Shown: positions 46,395 through 56,329, counted from the stretch's first letter. The stretch: DNA of 64,000 bases from Elymus sibiricus (GCA_039707655.1 CM077665.1:80911954-80975953), one strand, 5' to 3'. The notes: generated by a model from the letters alone, not told the origin. A program made the numbers and translations.

Positions 46395-47127
46395 GAGACG
46401 ACCCGAGGAGGAGAAAGGAAGGAGATGCCGTGGACCCCGCGTGTCATCCTCTCTGCGTTGACCCAGCCGGTTTTAAAGGAAAACGTATTTTCTTGCTAAA
46501 GGCATACTTTGCTGTGGCCTGAAGCCGAAATGCGTTTTCTCTAACTTGAAAACGTACATCGGCAAATACGCTTTCAGCCCCAGCCCGCCGGCCGAACCCA
46601 TTAAATAATGAACATTCGTTGGTTAAGTGCTAAAGTGGACAGTTCTGTCTATTTTAATGCCTAACGAACGAACGCTCATATCTTCGCGACCATAGCTCGG
46701 AATCAGGTAAAACCAGCGCCCACGTTTTCGTCTCGTCGAGCCCGTTCCGATGGTACTATTTCCATACAGTGTTCACATAGTGGAAATGACCATTTTGCCC
46801 TTGCCCTCCGATCGAGCCCTCTGAGAGAGAAACCTTTGCTTGCACCTGTGTGTTTATCTGTATCACCTGTTAGGTTGCACTTGCATACACCGGTGGTGAC
46901 ATCGGCATTAGACACTAGCATTTCCATTCATCTAGTGCCATGTCTTATTTCCATATTGCCATAATAATGATATTAGTAATAGCATTGCTATGTTAGTATT
47001 ATGATTGATCTCATGCCATGATTATCAGTACTATGATCTTGCTATGATAGCACTCACTATTGTCAGTGGAATAGTACGATGATGGATATGTTGAGTGGGT
47101 TGAATAAAGGATATCTAGTCAGTTGAT

Positions 47128-47610
47128 CTTGAGTCACCTGTTCAGGCATACTCGTGCAACCACATTTGCCGGTATGGGATGGCCCTGACCGGGTCTGACT
47201 GCGTGATCTTTCACCGGTGCCACCAAAGAGGGAAGGTTATGCGCGGCGTGCTACCCTGATCAGGTAAGCGGCGATAACCTTGTGAGCCCAGTTGTTGTTG
47301 AGTTTTGTGCGCACGTCCCCGTTTGGGACAGTAGGCCCCGTTTGGGTCTACAGAGTTTGGCCACGACGGTGGCAGGTGTCATGAGGACACAGGGGCCACC
47401 CAAGGCTGACCTCTGGGGGAGGAAGAGTGCCGGTGGTACGATGAAGGGTCACGGGTCAGGCAGGTTTTGTTGAAGCAACGCTGGTCCACCCGAGTGGTCT
47501 CGAGGCCAGGGCCAGGTGCTTCATGGTGTGGGTAAAGTGCGCAACCTCTGCAGAGTGTCAAAATCTATTCGAATAGCCGAGTCCACGGTATTGGACAGCC
47601 CGTCCAGACC
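47128..47610 (+). other. Conserved leader block of E7
   Basis: Near 88% identical by eye to 55612-56121 in E8, while neighbouring LTR sequence is unrelated. It includes a strong splice-donor match, ctgatcag/gtaagcgg, with GT at 47264-47265. Indels break the possible ORFs relative to E8, so conservation is not obviously at protein level. Confidence 0.75.
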
Positions 47611-48016
47611 TCAGTAGATGGTCAACCGTAGCAGTGTTAGTAAGGATGAAAGAGCTCATCTTGGGTAGACATCAGATGATGTCGGGTATATGATAGGTTA
47701 GCCAAGGGATGGCTATATGATGAGTGGTCGGATGACCACACGATGTGGTTTGGACCTGAATCAGTTCAGGTTGGATCATGAGTATGTCGAGGGTTGTGTG
47801 ACAACCCAGAAGAGAGTAAGTTGGTATCCAGTACAGTAAGTATTCTAAGCATTTAGTATGATCTTGCTATAGATTGCATGCCTGATCTATGATATGCCAT
47901 GCTTGATCCATGCTTGCCTTGTTAGTATTCATGCCATGCTTAGGATTAATTCCTGCATAGCTTAGTGCTTGCTTTGTCATCTGCTTGTTTGGATGCTATG
48001 TATTTGGTTGTCTTGC

Positions 48017-48057
48017 GAGTACATTCAAAGTACTCACCTGGCCTTGCACGTGGCCAG
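48017..48057 (+). other. Double hairpin before the E7 leader splice acceptor
   Basis: GAGTAC-attcaaa-GTACTC at 48017-48035, then CTGGCC-ttgcacgt-GGCCAG at 48038-48057, then ttgcag/gagaa with AG at 48062-48063. E8 has the same module at 56330-56367 with a different second loop. Confidence 0.75.
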
Positions 48058-48335
48058 TTGCAGGAGAAGATCCGTCGTGCTAGAGCGTAACCAAGCCAGT
48101 CCTGTGAGTTATGGATCTCAGCCAGAGACGTCGTTGCCGCTGAACCTAGACCCCTGCTGCCTTTTGGTTAGCCTTGGAGTTATGTAATATTGTTGTAAGC
48201 AACAGTATTGTAACACTCCATTATATTAATAAAGCCATTTTTATGCCTGGAATTGCTGTATCATGTCTTTGATGTGCGCCAGGTCTTATCCTGGGGCTGG
48301 TGTGCGTCGGCCCTCTATCGGGGTGCCACAAGACT

Positions 48336-48347
48336 TGGTATCAGAGC
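48336..48347 (+). other. E7 primer binding site, initiator tRNA-Met type
   Basis: tggtatcagagc, five bases after the LTR end gggtgccaca. Confidence 0.9.
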
Positions 48348-48714
48348 CAGGCTGGCTATAGGTTACCCTAGCCCCAAACCCACCCCTAGGTTTAACCGGT
48401 AGTGAGCCCAATTGATTTGACCCGTCTCTGGCATCCGACATGGCCACTGTGTACCAACAGTCGACGCAGTCGGAATGGACGTGACCCTACCCAGCTGTCC
48501 GCCCACCCAGCCACCCTGGATTAGACCGAGACCCCACTTGGTTGTCTGCCGTACCGGTGTATCTTCTACCCGGCACAAGAAGGATCCACGCCATGCTGGT
48601 GTGTTCCAGCCGAATGCCTATTTAAGCCCCCTCCCATCTGCAAGCCATAGCCCTCCCCATTCAGTAAGCCAGACCCCAGTAAGAGACTCAGGCTAGTATC
48701 CCAAACCCGCAGCC

Positions 48715-49521
48715 ATGGCCAGTTCTTCCAAGACCCCCAAAACCCCCACTTTCCATAGCCGAACCTTGGGTGATGGATGTTCCGGCTTCCCGCGCATCCT
48801 TTCGAGTGTACTCACTCGAGCCCTTGGCTGTAGTACCCCTCCAGTGTATCTGGTGTTCCAGCCGGATCCCGCCCTCCACCTTTGCCGATTTTGTGCAAAG
48901 GTGTATATCAGCCCAGGTCCAACAGCGGATGGGAAGCCCATGAGTTTTCAGGGCAAACCCATGCCTACCCCCGCGTTGGCTATCCAGATGGCTGCCGGAG
49001 GAGCCATCGGCCGTCTTCGTAGCCAGTTTCCGCAAGTAGCGGAGATGCAAGAGTTTCGCTATTTTCCATCTTCGTCGGACATAGCTGGCAGGTTCTCCAG
49101 CATAGTGGGAGATGTTGACCCAACCACAGCTCGCCTAGTCCAGTACATTGATGCCCAGGGACTTCTGCTCTCTGGCATTCTTAGAGAGTTCCAAGCCATT
49201 GACCAAGACACCACACGGGTTGTTACGGAAGCATACCGTGCGGCCCGTGAAATTGCATCCCAGACCACCCGTTCCCTGTTGCCAAACCCAGTGCCACCTT
49301 CACAGCCAGTACCACCCTCGCAATCCGTAAACCTATTTCGCCCAGTCAGCATCCACCCAAATTCCATTCAAGGAGCTATCTGGCGACTTCGTCGTCGGGA
49401 TGTGTTCGGTCAAGTTCCCGCTACAGCTCCAGCAGTTGAGCCCCAGCCCATAGAGGTGTCCGACGATGAAGATGGAAGCTGGCTCAGCCTTCGTCCCCCG
49501 GGAGAGCCCCAGCAGAAGTAG
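48715..49521 (+). CDS. Accessory ORF of E7 with dsRNA-binding-like pattern, 268 aa, intact
   Basis: Open from ATG 48715 (MASSSKTPKTPTFHS) to TAG at 49519. It matches the E8 ORF at 56896-57732 in place, length (268 versus 278 residues) and pattern. At about residues 43-115 the order is P-V-Y-x-V-F, then C-A-K-V-Y-I, then a glycine-rich loop, then TPALAIQMAAGGAIGRLRS. This resembles the strand and second-helix layout of a dsRNA-binding domain, but the lysines that contact RNA in classical domains are absent. A helical region follows (residues 140-185), then a proline/serine-rich stretch and an acidic tail (EVSDDEDGSW). Family knowledge: I recognise no named family. Inference: a Gag-independent RNA or dimerisation factor. 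It is the only sense ORF kept in this pol-less element. Confidence 0.72.
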   Translation: MASSSKTPKTPTFHSRTLGDGCSGFPRILSSVLTRALGCSTPPVYLVFQPDPALHLCRFCAKVYISPGPTADGKPMSFQGKPMPTPALAIQMAAGGAIGRLRSQFPQVAEMQEFRYFPSSSDIAGRFSSIVGDVDPTTARLVQYIDAQGLLLSGILREFQAIDQDTTRVVTEAYRAAREIASQTTRSLLPNPVPPSQPVPPSQSVNLFRPVSIHPNSIQGAIWRLRRRDVFGQVPATAPAVEPQPIEVSDDEDGSWLSLRPPGEPQQK

Positions 49522-50468
49522 GCCCATCTGTGGCTTCGGCAGTGATCGAAGCCAGAAGATGCCGTGAGTAGGTGTGTTGCGAAGACTGTTTCTTCTCCTG
49601 CGTTTAGGACTCTGTAGTTCGGAGTGAGCGTTGTTAGGTGCCTAGTAATGCTGTGTGTTGTTGTATGCTTGTATTGCCTGTACGGCTTATGCCTGTGTGC
49701 TGTTAGGTATGCCTGTTTGCTCTGTGTGCTTGGTTCATCTGTCACTCTGTTAAGCAGAAATGTTTAACATAGCTGGCAGTGGACTCTTAACAAGATTCTA
49801 GTCAGTAGAGCACTTACACCTAATAACAACGGACTCGTCCGGAGTCCCTAATTAAAATGAGAGCTGGTATAGGTGTATGTATACCAGGAGTACATACACC
49901 CACCGGCATTAAAACGCTGTAGTTTAATCTGCTTGATATGTTTCTTTCTTCCGCCTCCATTTTGCTACCATGTGCATTTTGCATTTGCCTGCATATTAGT
50001 CTAGATAGATTGCATGTGTGTTGTGTGAGCAATGTCTGCACGCCAAGTTCTTTCTCCTGAGTACAGTCGTAGCAGTACTCGTTCAGAATGCAAGTCCCCT
50101 ATCCATGCCCATCCGTGCTTGCCCCATTTGCCAGTTTTCCCGAACCCAGCGTTCTGGAAAACCAGCCCTGTCCAGTAATTCCTTGGTCCCAAAACCTGAG
50201 CCCAGAGCCCGGTTGCAATCTCGGAGAAACTCTAGAAAATTTTATTGCAGCATAGACCGGTCCAACCCTTTTTGCCCAAGACCTAAACCCGGATTAGACC
50301 CCTAGCCCCACCCATTGTGGATGTCGTTCAGCAAGGAGCAACTAGCAGCGTGACCTCCACACTGGTAGAAGCTCCACTGACCGCACCACACTAACCCTAG
50401 CCCCAGCGGCGCCTCTGTCATCGTCTTGTGTGAGGTTGACAGGCCGCCCTCGCCGCCGCAACCCGCGT
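49522..50468 (+). other. E7 internal region without supported sense ORF
   Basis: Between the accessory ORF and the antisense small ORF. Short ORFs on the plus strand have no domain and are interrupted. No remnant of Gag or pol is recognisable. Confidence 0.6.
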
Positions 50469-50636
50469 TTATTCCGCCGGCCTGAGACGGCGTAGTTGAC
50501 CCCTAGCCGCCTCTCTGGCAGCAGCATCTTGGCGATCGTCGAGGATCATCGCGCACAGCAGCAGCGAGCCTCCAACCAAGGCCGCCAGCATGCCAGCCAG
50601 GAGAATCGTGAGTAGCTCCGAGCCCACGCCCGCCAT
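50469..50636 (-). CDS. Antisense small membrane protein ORF of E7, 55 aa
   Basis: Minus strand ATG at 50634-50636, TAA at 50469-50471. The product begins MAGVGSELLTILLAGMLAAL and has one clear hydrophobic helix (about residues 8-31), followed by an acidic ILDD and a charged, arginine-rich tail (residues 40-55). The positive tail after the helix suggests a single-span protein with the C-terminus inside. The start context ctaATGGCG is typical of plants. On the same strand TATAAAAA lies at 50749-50742, about 110 bp upstream, followed by a pyrimidine-rich leader. A longer overlapping minus ORF (50503-51054, 183 codons) exists in another frame but starts upstream of the TATA. No counterpart is seen in E8. 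I do not recognise a family; function is open. Confidence 0.5.
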   Translation of the reverse strand: MAGVGSELLTILLAGMLAALVGGSLLLCAMILDDRQDAAAREAARGQLRRLRPAE

Positions 50637-50741
50637 TAGCGCCTTGCCTCGCGCTCCTGCAACCAGAAGGAAAAGGAGAAGAGGAAGAAGCAGTGAGGTA
50701 GAGTGCGAGGTGATAGGTAGAGAGGAGAGAAACCGCGGTCG

Positions 50742-50749
50742 TTTTTATA
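50742..50749 (-). promoter_or_regulatory. Candidate TATA box for the antisense small ORF
   Basis: Minus strand gggctataaaaacgacc; the expected start site near 50715 would give a leader of about 80 nt rich in C and T (ctctcctctctacc). Confidence 0.5.
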
Positions 50750-51286
50750 GCCCGAGTCCGGTGTACGGTGAGCGAGGTCCAGCAGAACCCCGCGCGCCGC
50801 TCGACCACCAACGTCCAGGAGGCGAATCCGCGAGCAGTGCCGACTGGCGCTGGCCCGCGATGGGAGTGCTCTCTGCGTTGCCCTCGTGCGCGCCGCGCAC
50901 TAGCGTCGTAGGGTGCTTTATACCCGGGAGCTAGGTGTGCGGAGTGCCTAGCCGCACTCGGGACAGCGCAAGAGCGAGAGAGAGCCGTTGGCTGGAGAAA
51001 GAAGAAGGAGGCTGCCAGTGGACCCTGGTCCCACCTGACAGCGAGAGAGGCCACTGTTCATTGCGGTACCCCGAGCATTTTGGAAAGAGGAGATTTTGCT
51101 TTTTCTGAAAATGTCAGGGCTACGCAGCGGCCCCTACCTGTGGAATAGATTCCGCGATATCCGTATCTCGATCTGGGTGTACCAGTTTTTGGTACCCTTA
51201 ACCCGGTTGTTTTCAACCACAGGGTTAAGACCCAGCCCAAAGGTTTTTCTAGGAGGCGTAGTAGTTTTGTTCTAAGCTAACCCTAG
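50750..51286 (-). other. E7 3' internal region upstream of the antisense TATA
   Basis: GC-rich to about 51060, then mixed. No supported plus-strand ORF. It could act as the antisense promoter region. Confidence 0.45.
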
Positions 51287-51306
51287 GAATCTCGAGGACG
51301 AGATTC
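51287..51306 (+). other. Conserved hairpin before the E7 PPT
   Basis: GAATCTCG-agga-CGAGATTC, a perfect eight-base stem, five bases before the PPT. The same 20 bases lie at 62403-62422 in E8, where they are also codons of the pol C-terminus. Confidence 0.8.
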
Positions 51307-51310
51307 TTTT

Positions 51311-51324
51311 AAGGGGGGAAGGTT
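51311..51324 (+). other. E7 polypurine tract
   Basis: aaggggggaaggtt directly before the right LTR start tgtaacacc. Confidence 0.85.
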
Positions 51325-53088
51325 TGTAACACCCCAAAAGTCGGGTTATCGATTTTTGTGCTGTTATTCCTTCCTAGCTTTTCTCTCCCGAATTTTTTCC
51401 TCTAGAATTTGGCAAGTGACCAGATGAATCCAGTCTATCCTCAACCTCTCAGTGCTTTTCCTATGCCCATGTGCCAGTCAACCCTCCGTCAGTAAACCCC
51501 GAACCTCATTCCAACCCTAGTTCCGAAGTATTGGAGCTGGAAATCCTGCCTTTGTGATTGCAAAGGAGCTATCATTTCCCTTGCTCTGTTAATCCTCCCA
51601 AAATTTCCAGAGATCCTTCTGCCCTCATAAACCCTAGATGTGCAAACATATTGCTAAGTCCTATGCAATATTTTCCCTCTAGAATTAATTCCTTATTCTA
51701 CCTTTTTGAGGAATTAAATCCCGGGAAATATCTATCCATCTCCAGAGGTCATGGAAACTTGTGGAGATATTCTTTGTGACCATATTGATCTCTCATAAAA
51801 ATATTGGCTATAATTAAATAAGGGAAATTGCCTTTTCCTATTTAAAGCCAATATTTCAATTTGGGGCCTTTCCAAAGGAACTACCATTTTGGTAGCTAGG
51901 AAAAATCCCAAATAATTTGTGGAGCTTCTTATATCCATATCTTCTCTATTTCCATCAAAATATCAAGTTCCTCAATTCAAATTTTGAGCACCACTTCCAT
52001 TTGCAAATTCTGTCCAGATTTCCCATTTGCAAAGGAAGTGCATGATTCCTTGATCTCCTTGGACTAAAACTTTGCAGGGTAATTAATTATGATAAATTAC
52101 ACTTGTCCTCCAAAAATTAGCCATTCCATTTAGCCAATCTTCCTCAGAAAATTATTCAAGATCCTGTCCATATTGGAGCACTGTGAAGGAAGTACCGTTT
52201 TTACTTATGAAAATGGTATGAAACTTTTACAGTGCCTCCATATTCCTAAATAAATGGCCTCTTCCAAATTTGAGACCTTTTCATCTAGCCAATTCCCCAG
52301 AACCATCTGATTTCAATTTCTGTCCAGTCTGGCACTTTGTGAAGGAAGTGCTTGTTCTCTTGATTCAATTGAGCTGAAATTTGGCAGGGAAGTACATATT
52401 GATATATTACTTCTGTAAACCAAAAATCAAATCAACTCTCCAAGCCAATCCTTTCTTATAATTTTCTCAAGTTTCTGACCAGATTGCATCTCTGTGAAGG
52501 AAGTACCATCATAGATGATCAATTTGATCTGAAACTTTTCCAGTACATTCTTGTGTTCAAATCATTCCTCTCCCCAAAAAATCATCCAAGTATATGTAGC
52601 CATTTTTCCCCAGCTCTCTCATTTTCAAATCTGGTCAGACTGCCAAGTTACAAAGGAAGTACCAGCTAGACTTGCTCATTTGTGCTGCATTTTGGCCAAG
52701 ATACTCACTCTAGTGAGTGGTCAACCTCAGCCAAAGATCAGGCCAAGAGGTGCACTGAGGTGACCACACCACATCACAAACAGGTTGCTGTTGACAACTA
52801 TTAGAGCTTGGTTTAATCACCTCAGGCCTCTCTTAGGTCATTCAGCCGCACAGGTCAAGTCAGCGAAGCGTGGAAAAGAGCCTAGACATAGTTTGGCGTC
52901 GAGCAGGGCGTGGCAACGCCATGGCCACGCGGTGACCACGTGCGAAGCTAGCCAAATCGGTGCTCTGTGCGAATGGACGCTTCGGGAGCTCGTTCCAGCG
53001 AGCTCCAGCCTGTCCATGGATGCCGTAGAGCCCTCCATTGCGAGTGTGAACCCTCTAGAGCCATCTCCCCCTAGTCCCGTAAATTCTG
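51325..53088 (+). repeat. E7 right LTR, truncated
   Basis: Matches 44121-45885 of the left LTR up to gtaaattctgg and then stops. Confidence 0.88.
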
Positions 53089-53240
53089 GGCTAAAACTTT
53101 GCAGGGTAATTAATTATGATAAATTACCCTTGTCCTCCTAAAATTAGCCCATTCCATCTAGACAATCTTCCTCAGAAAATTATTCAAGATCATGTCCATA
53201 TTGGAGCACTGTGAAGGAAGTACCCTTTCTACTTATGAAA
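53089..53240 (+). repeat. Second E7-family LTR fragment carrying the E8 insertion
   Basis: 152 bp that match LTR positions equivalent to 44868-45010 and 52070-52212, upstream of where the previous fragment broke off. It has private variants (ttaccctt, ctagacaatc, atcatgtcc) and in places agrees with the left rather than the right LTR, so it comes from another family member. E8 is inserted after tgaaa (53236-53240). Confidence 0.75.
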
Positions 53241-53490
53241 TGTGACACCCTGATTTTTGGCAACTATTTTTTTCAAAACTATTTGGATTTGATTTCCAAA
53301 TTGGTTAATTCTAAAAACCTTTATCAGTAGAGTTGATCTATGCTTTGCTAAAATTTTCTTCAAGCATCTTCAAACCTTTGGCATTTTGATAAGACCTTTC
53401 CATACTCTCTTGGATAATTTTTCAATATTTTATCTTTGCTAGAAAATCATTTTCTTAATTTGGGAATTTAGGCTATCTCTATGGGTTGTG

Positions 53491-53970
53491 AAGCAACCTA
53501 TAGTTTGAGTGGTCAGTTAATTCCCAAACTTTTTCCTTATCTCCTTATTATCATATTATTTCATATTCTTCAAAAATATTTTATTGCCCAATGGGAAATT
53601 TTGGCCAGAATAATTATTTTCCTTCTGACTAGAATCTGTCCATTGTGAAGCAACCTTATTATTTCTATTTCAGAAAATTCTCAATAAATTCCGATAGCTC
53701 CTAGGGATCCTATCTAGCCCCAATATCCAAAAACATCATCTAGTCCAATTCAATTTTTGAGCATGAGGACCCTGTCAAGACTCTGCTAATTTTGAACCCT
53801 TGTAAAGGAAGTACTAGCTAGGAGTGCACAATTGAGCTATAATTTTTCTGGCATGTGTGCACCACCAAGTCACTTCCTTCCACCAAGTTTCGTCATTTGC
53901 AGAGCATCTATGTGAGGGCCACAAGCTCATTTGCATTCTGGACCAGAATGTTGGTTTTCAAAGCAACCCC
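53491..53970 (+). repeat. Degenerate tandem repeat, 156-157 bp period, in the E8 LTR
   Basis: The motif AAGCAACC / AAGGAAGT begins at 53491, 53648, 53805 and 53961: spacings 157, 157 and 156. Two of the units are preceded by gaccagaat. The right LTR repeats it (62692 to 63162). Confidence 0.8.
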
Positions 53971-54621
53971 ATTCATTTCTTTCCCAAATCCCCTCAAAAG
54001 TTTCCAGTTGCTAGTCCTTCCAACCTAGATAATCCCAGACATTTCCCTTGGTTCCATCTCTATCCTATTTCCTCTCCAGAACCTCCTCAAGCTGCTAGCA
54101 GTAAACTGTTAGAGATGAGACCTCTCCTCTCAGTGGCCTATTGGGCAAGCTGGTGCCACTGGTGGGCTATAGTACGGGAGGACGACGCTCCAGACAAGGC
54201 GGGGCAGGCCAGCGCGCGCCACGGGTGCCTGGGCATGCGGTGACCGCGTGGCCAGCCTGCCAAAACCGCGCTCTGGGCGCCGCCAGGCTCGGGTCTCGTC
54301 GGAGCGAGACGCCCGCGTCGCCGTACTCCGTCTGCTAGTGCCGACTAGCTCCCCGACAGCCACCTAGCCCTTCTAGCCCCTTTCCCCTCGCCGGAGAAGC
54401 CCTCGTCGGCCGCCACACAGCGCCGCACTGTGAGACCCGTGCGGGCACAGTGGCATTCCCGCCGTCGTCTTCCCCAGCGAGCCGTCCCTTCGAGCATTGA
54501 ATGCCTCTGCCTTCTCTCGTCCCTTCGGCCCGCTCCGCGACGACCAGCTCGCCGTCCTTGCTCCAGTAGCGTAGCCCCGTTGCCGCCGTTCCAGAGAGGT
54601 CGACGCCGCGCTCCTCCCGCC

Positions 54622-54629
54622 TATAAATA
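54622..54629 (+). promoter_or_regulatory. Candidate TATA box in the E8 LTR
   Basis: cctataaatagcc, 77 bp before ATG 54699. The right LTR has the same box at 63823-63830. Confidence 0.75.
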
Positions 54630-54698
54630 GCCTCGCCGGCCTCACAAAGCTCATCATCCTCCTCCCTCCTTCTCTAATCGGCTCCCCAAGCAAGAGCC

Positions 54699-55178
54699 AT
54701 GGCCGAGAGGCCCTCTGACCTCGAGCTTCGCCGGAGTTGCTCCGCCGCCCTAGCTCTGTCATCCGCCTCCTCCGCCTCCTTTCTAGCCCTTCTGAGCCCT
54801 CCTCCAAGTCCAGTAGGTTCCCCTGGTTCGCCTAGAGTTCATCCCCGCTCGAATTGTTGTCGGATTGGGCCTCCCCGACGATCACCGAACGCCGCCGCCG
54901 CCGGAGAAGAAGGGGTCGACGCCGTCCGTTCACCCCCGGAGAAGCTGCGGGTACGTACGTGTTCGTCTCTGAGTGCCCGATCCATACCCCCCCTCTCCGA
55001 GCGCCGCCGCCGCCTCAGTCGCCGGCGACCATCGCCGGAGCTCCGCCCTGTCTCTGCCTTCTCTCTCTCCCTCTGTTTCGAACCGGCAGGCCCCACCTGT
55101 CGGCGACCAGAGCCCGCGCCCGAAGCGGTAAGTGGAGGCTCCTTCTCCACTTTACGCCTTCGACGTGGCTCTGTTTGA
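54699..55178 (+). CDS. LTR-encoded leader ORF of E8, 159 aa, doubtful
   Basis: MAERPSDLELRRSCSAALAL..., serine/proline/arginine-rich, no recognisable domain. It is the first ATG after the TATA. In the right LTR the start codon is changed (gccaaggcc), so it is not preserved. A splice-donor match gcg/gtaagt lies inside it at 55128. Most likely a chance ORF or an upstream ORF of the genomic RNA. Confidence 0.28.
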   Translation: MAERPSDLELRRSCSAALALSSASSASFLALLSPPPSPVGSPGSPRVHPRSNCCRIGPPRRSPNAAAAGEEGVDAVRSPPEKLRVRTCSSLSARSIPPLSERRRRLSRRRPSPELRPVSAFSLSLCFEPAGPTCRRPEPAPEAVSGGSFSTLRLRRGSV

Positions 55179-55611
55179 TTTTCGGATTTTCTAATGAAAA
55201 CCAGAATTTTGACCAAACTTTGACCACTAATAACTTTTTATCTACAACTCCAATTTAGTTGATTCTTTTTGCATTGTGTTTGTCTTGAGCCCCTTTATTT
55301 TCTGGTAAATTTTGGTATTTTTCCACTGACCACAGAATTTCTAATTAACAGAATTGCTTTATGTGACATTTTCCAATTGCATTTGAAAATATTTTCAGAA
55401 GGAGAAGTTGGTGGTTGTGAGGATCCAGAGTGTTTGAACCACCCAACAGAGCAAGGCAAGCCATGATACCCAATTTATGCATGCATTTCCATAGCATTGC
55501 ATTTTTAAATACATTAGGATGATTTATTTGACATGGTTTAAATACTAAGTATTAATTAAATACTCAAGAATATTGTTGAACCACTGCTGCTGTTCTATAA
55601 GCTTAGTGGTT

Positions 55612-56121
55612 GATCTTGAGTCACCTGTCCGGGCATACTCGTGCAACCACATTTGCCGATATGGGACGGCCTTGACCGGGTCTGACATGCATGATATTTC
55701 ACCGGTACCTCCAAAGAGGGATGGTTATGCACGGCGTGCTACCCTGATCAGGTAAGCGGTGATAACCCTGTGTGCCCAATGGATAGTTGAGTTTGTGCCG
55801 GCGTCCCGGTCTGGGACAGTAGTCCTTGTTTGGGTCTACAGAGTTTAGCCACAGAGGTGGCAGGTGTCATGGGGACACAGGTGTCATGGGGACACAGGGG
55901 CCACCCAAGGCTGACCTCCGGGGGAGGAAGAGTGCCGGTGGTACGATGAAAGAGTCACGAGTCTGGCAGGTTTTGTTGAAGGAACGCTGGTTCACCCGAG
56001 TCGGATCTCGAGGCCAGGGCCAGGTGCTTCATGGTGTGGGTAAAGTGCGCAACCTCTGCAGAGTGTCAAAATCTATTCGAATAGCCGTGTCCACGGTATT
56101 GGACAGCCCTTCAAGACCTCA
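55612..56121 (+). other. Conserved leader block of E8
   Basis: Counterpart of 47128-47610 in E7, with splice donor ctgatcag/gtaagcgg at 55752-55753. It contains the 18-bp-class tandem duplication not present in E7. Confidence 0.75.
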
Positions 56122-56329
56122 GTAGGAGATCAACCATAGTACTGGTATTAATGATGGAAGAACTCGTCGAGTGATCGGAAGTACTCACTGGGTATGAGTA
56201 TTCCGAGGGTTGTGGGACAACCCGGAGAATTGTAAGTTGAGGATCGGTACAGTGAGTAAATTATGTTGATGCTATCGTAGTGTTTGCCATGCTATTGTTT
56301 GCTGCATTTCTTGGTTGTTATGAGCTTGC

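Larger units (their letters stand above)
44121..48330 (+). repeat. E7 left LTR
   Basis: 4210 bp. The AT-rich first 1.4 kb carries a 155-157 bp periodic repeat. A GC-rich segment at 45630-46440 contains the TATA box. A conserved block at 47128-47610 is shared with E8, and a double hairpin lies at 48017-48057. Confidence 0.9.
44121..53088 (+). mobile_element. E7: non-autonomous gypsy-like element with 4.2 kb LTRs and no pol
   Basis: Left LTR 44121-48330 (TGTAACACCC ... GGGTGCCACA), PBS 48336-48347, internal region 48331-51324, PPT 51311-51324, right LTR from 51325 broken at 53088. The LTRs differ by about 1.4% in the first kilobase by eye. The internal region has one accessory ORF like that of E8 and an antisense small ORF, but no Gag, protease, RT or integrase. 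Shared leader block, PBS, pre-PPT hairpin and LTR ends tie it to the E8 (Tekay/Del-like) lineage. The left flank atgga (44116-44120) would be the TSD; the right end is lost. Confidence 0.82.

Noticed and set aside
50503..51054. 183-codon minus ORF overlapping the antisense small ORF
   Set aside because: It starts upstream of the TATA box, has a composition like its GC-rich surroundings and no recognisable domain. The 55-codon ORF in the other frame fits promoter and start context better.
54373..54807. 144-codon minus ORF, and its relative at 63536-63963, in the E8 LTRs
   Set aside because: GC-driven chance ORFs; the two LTR versions have different frames and lengths and no domain is visible.
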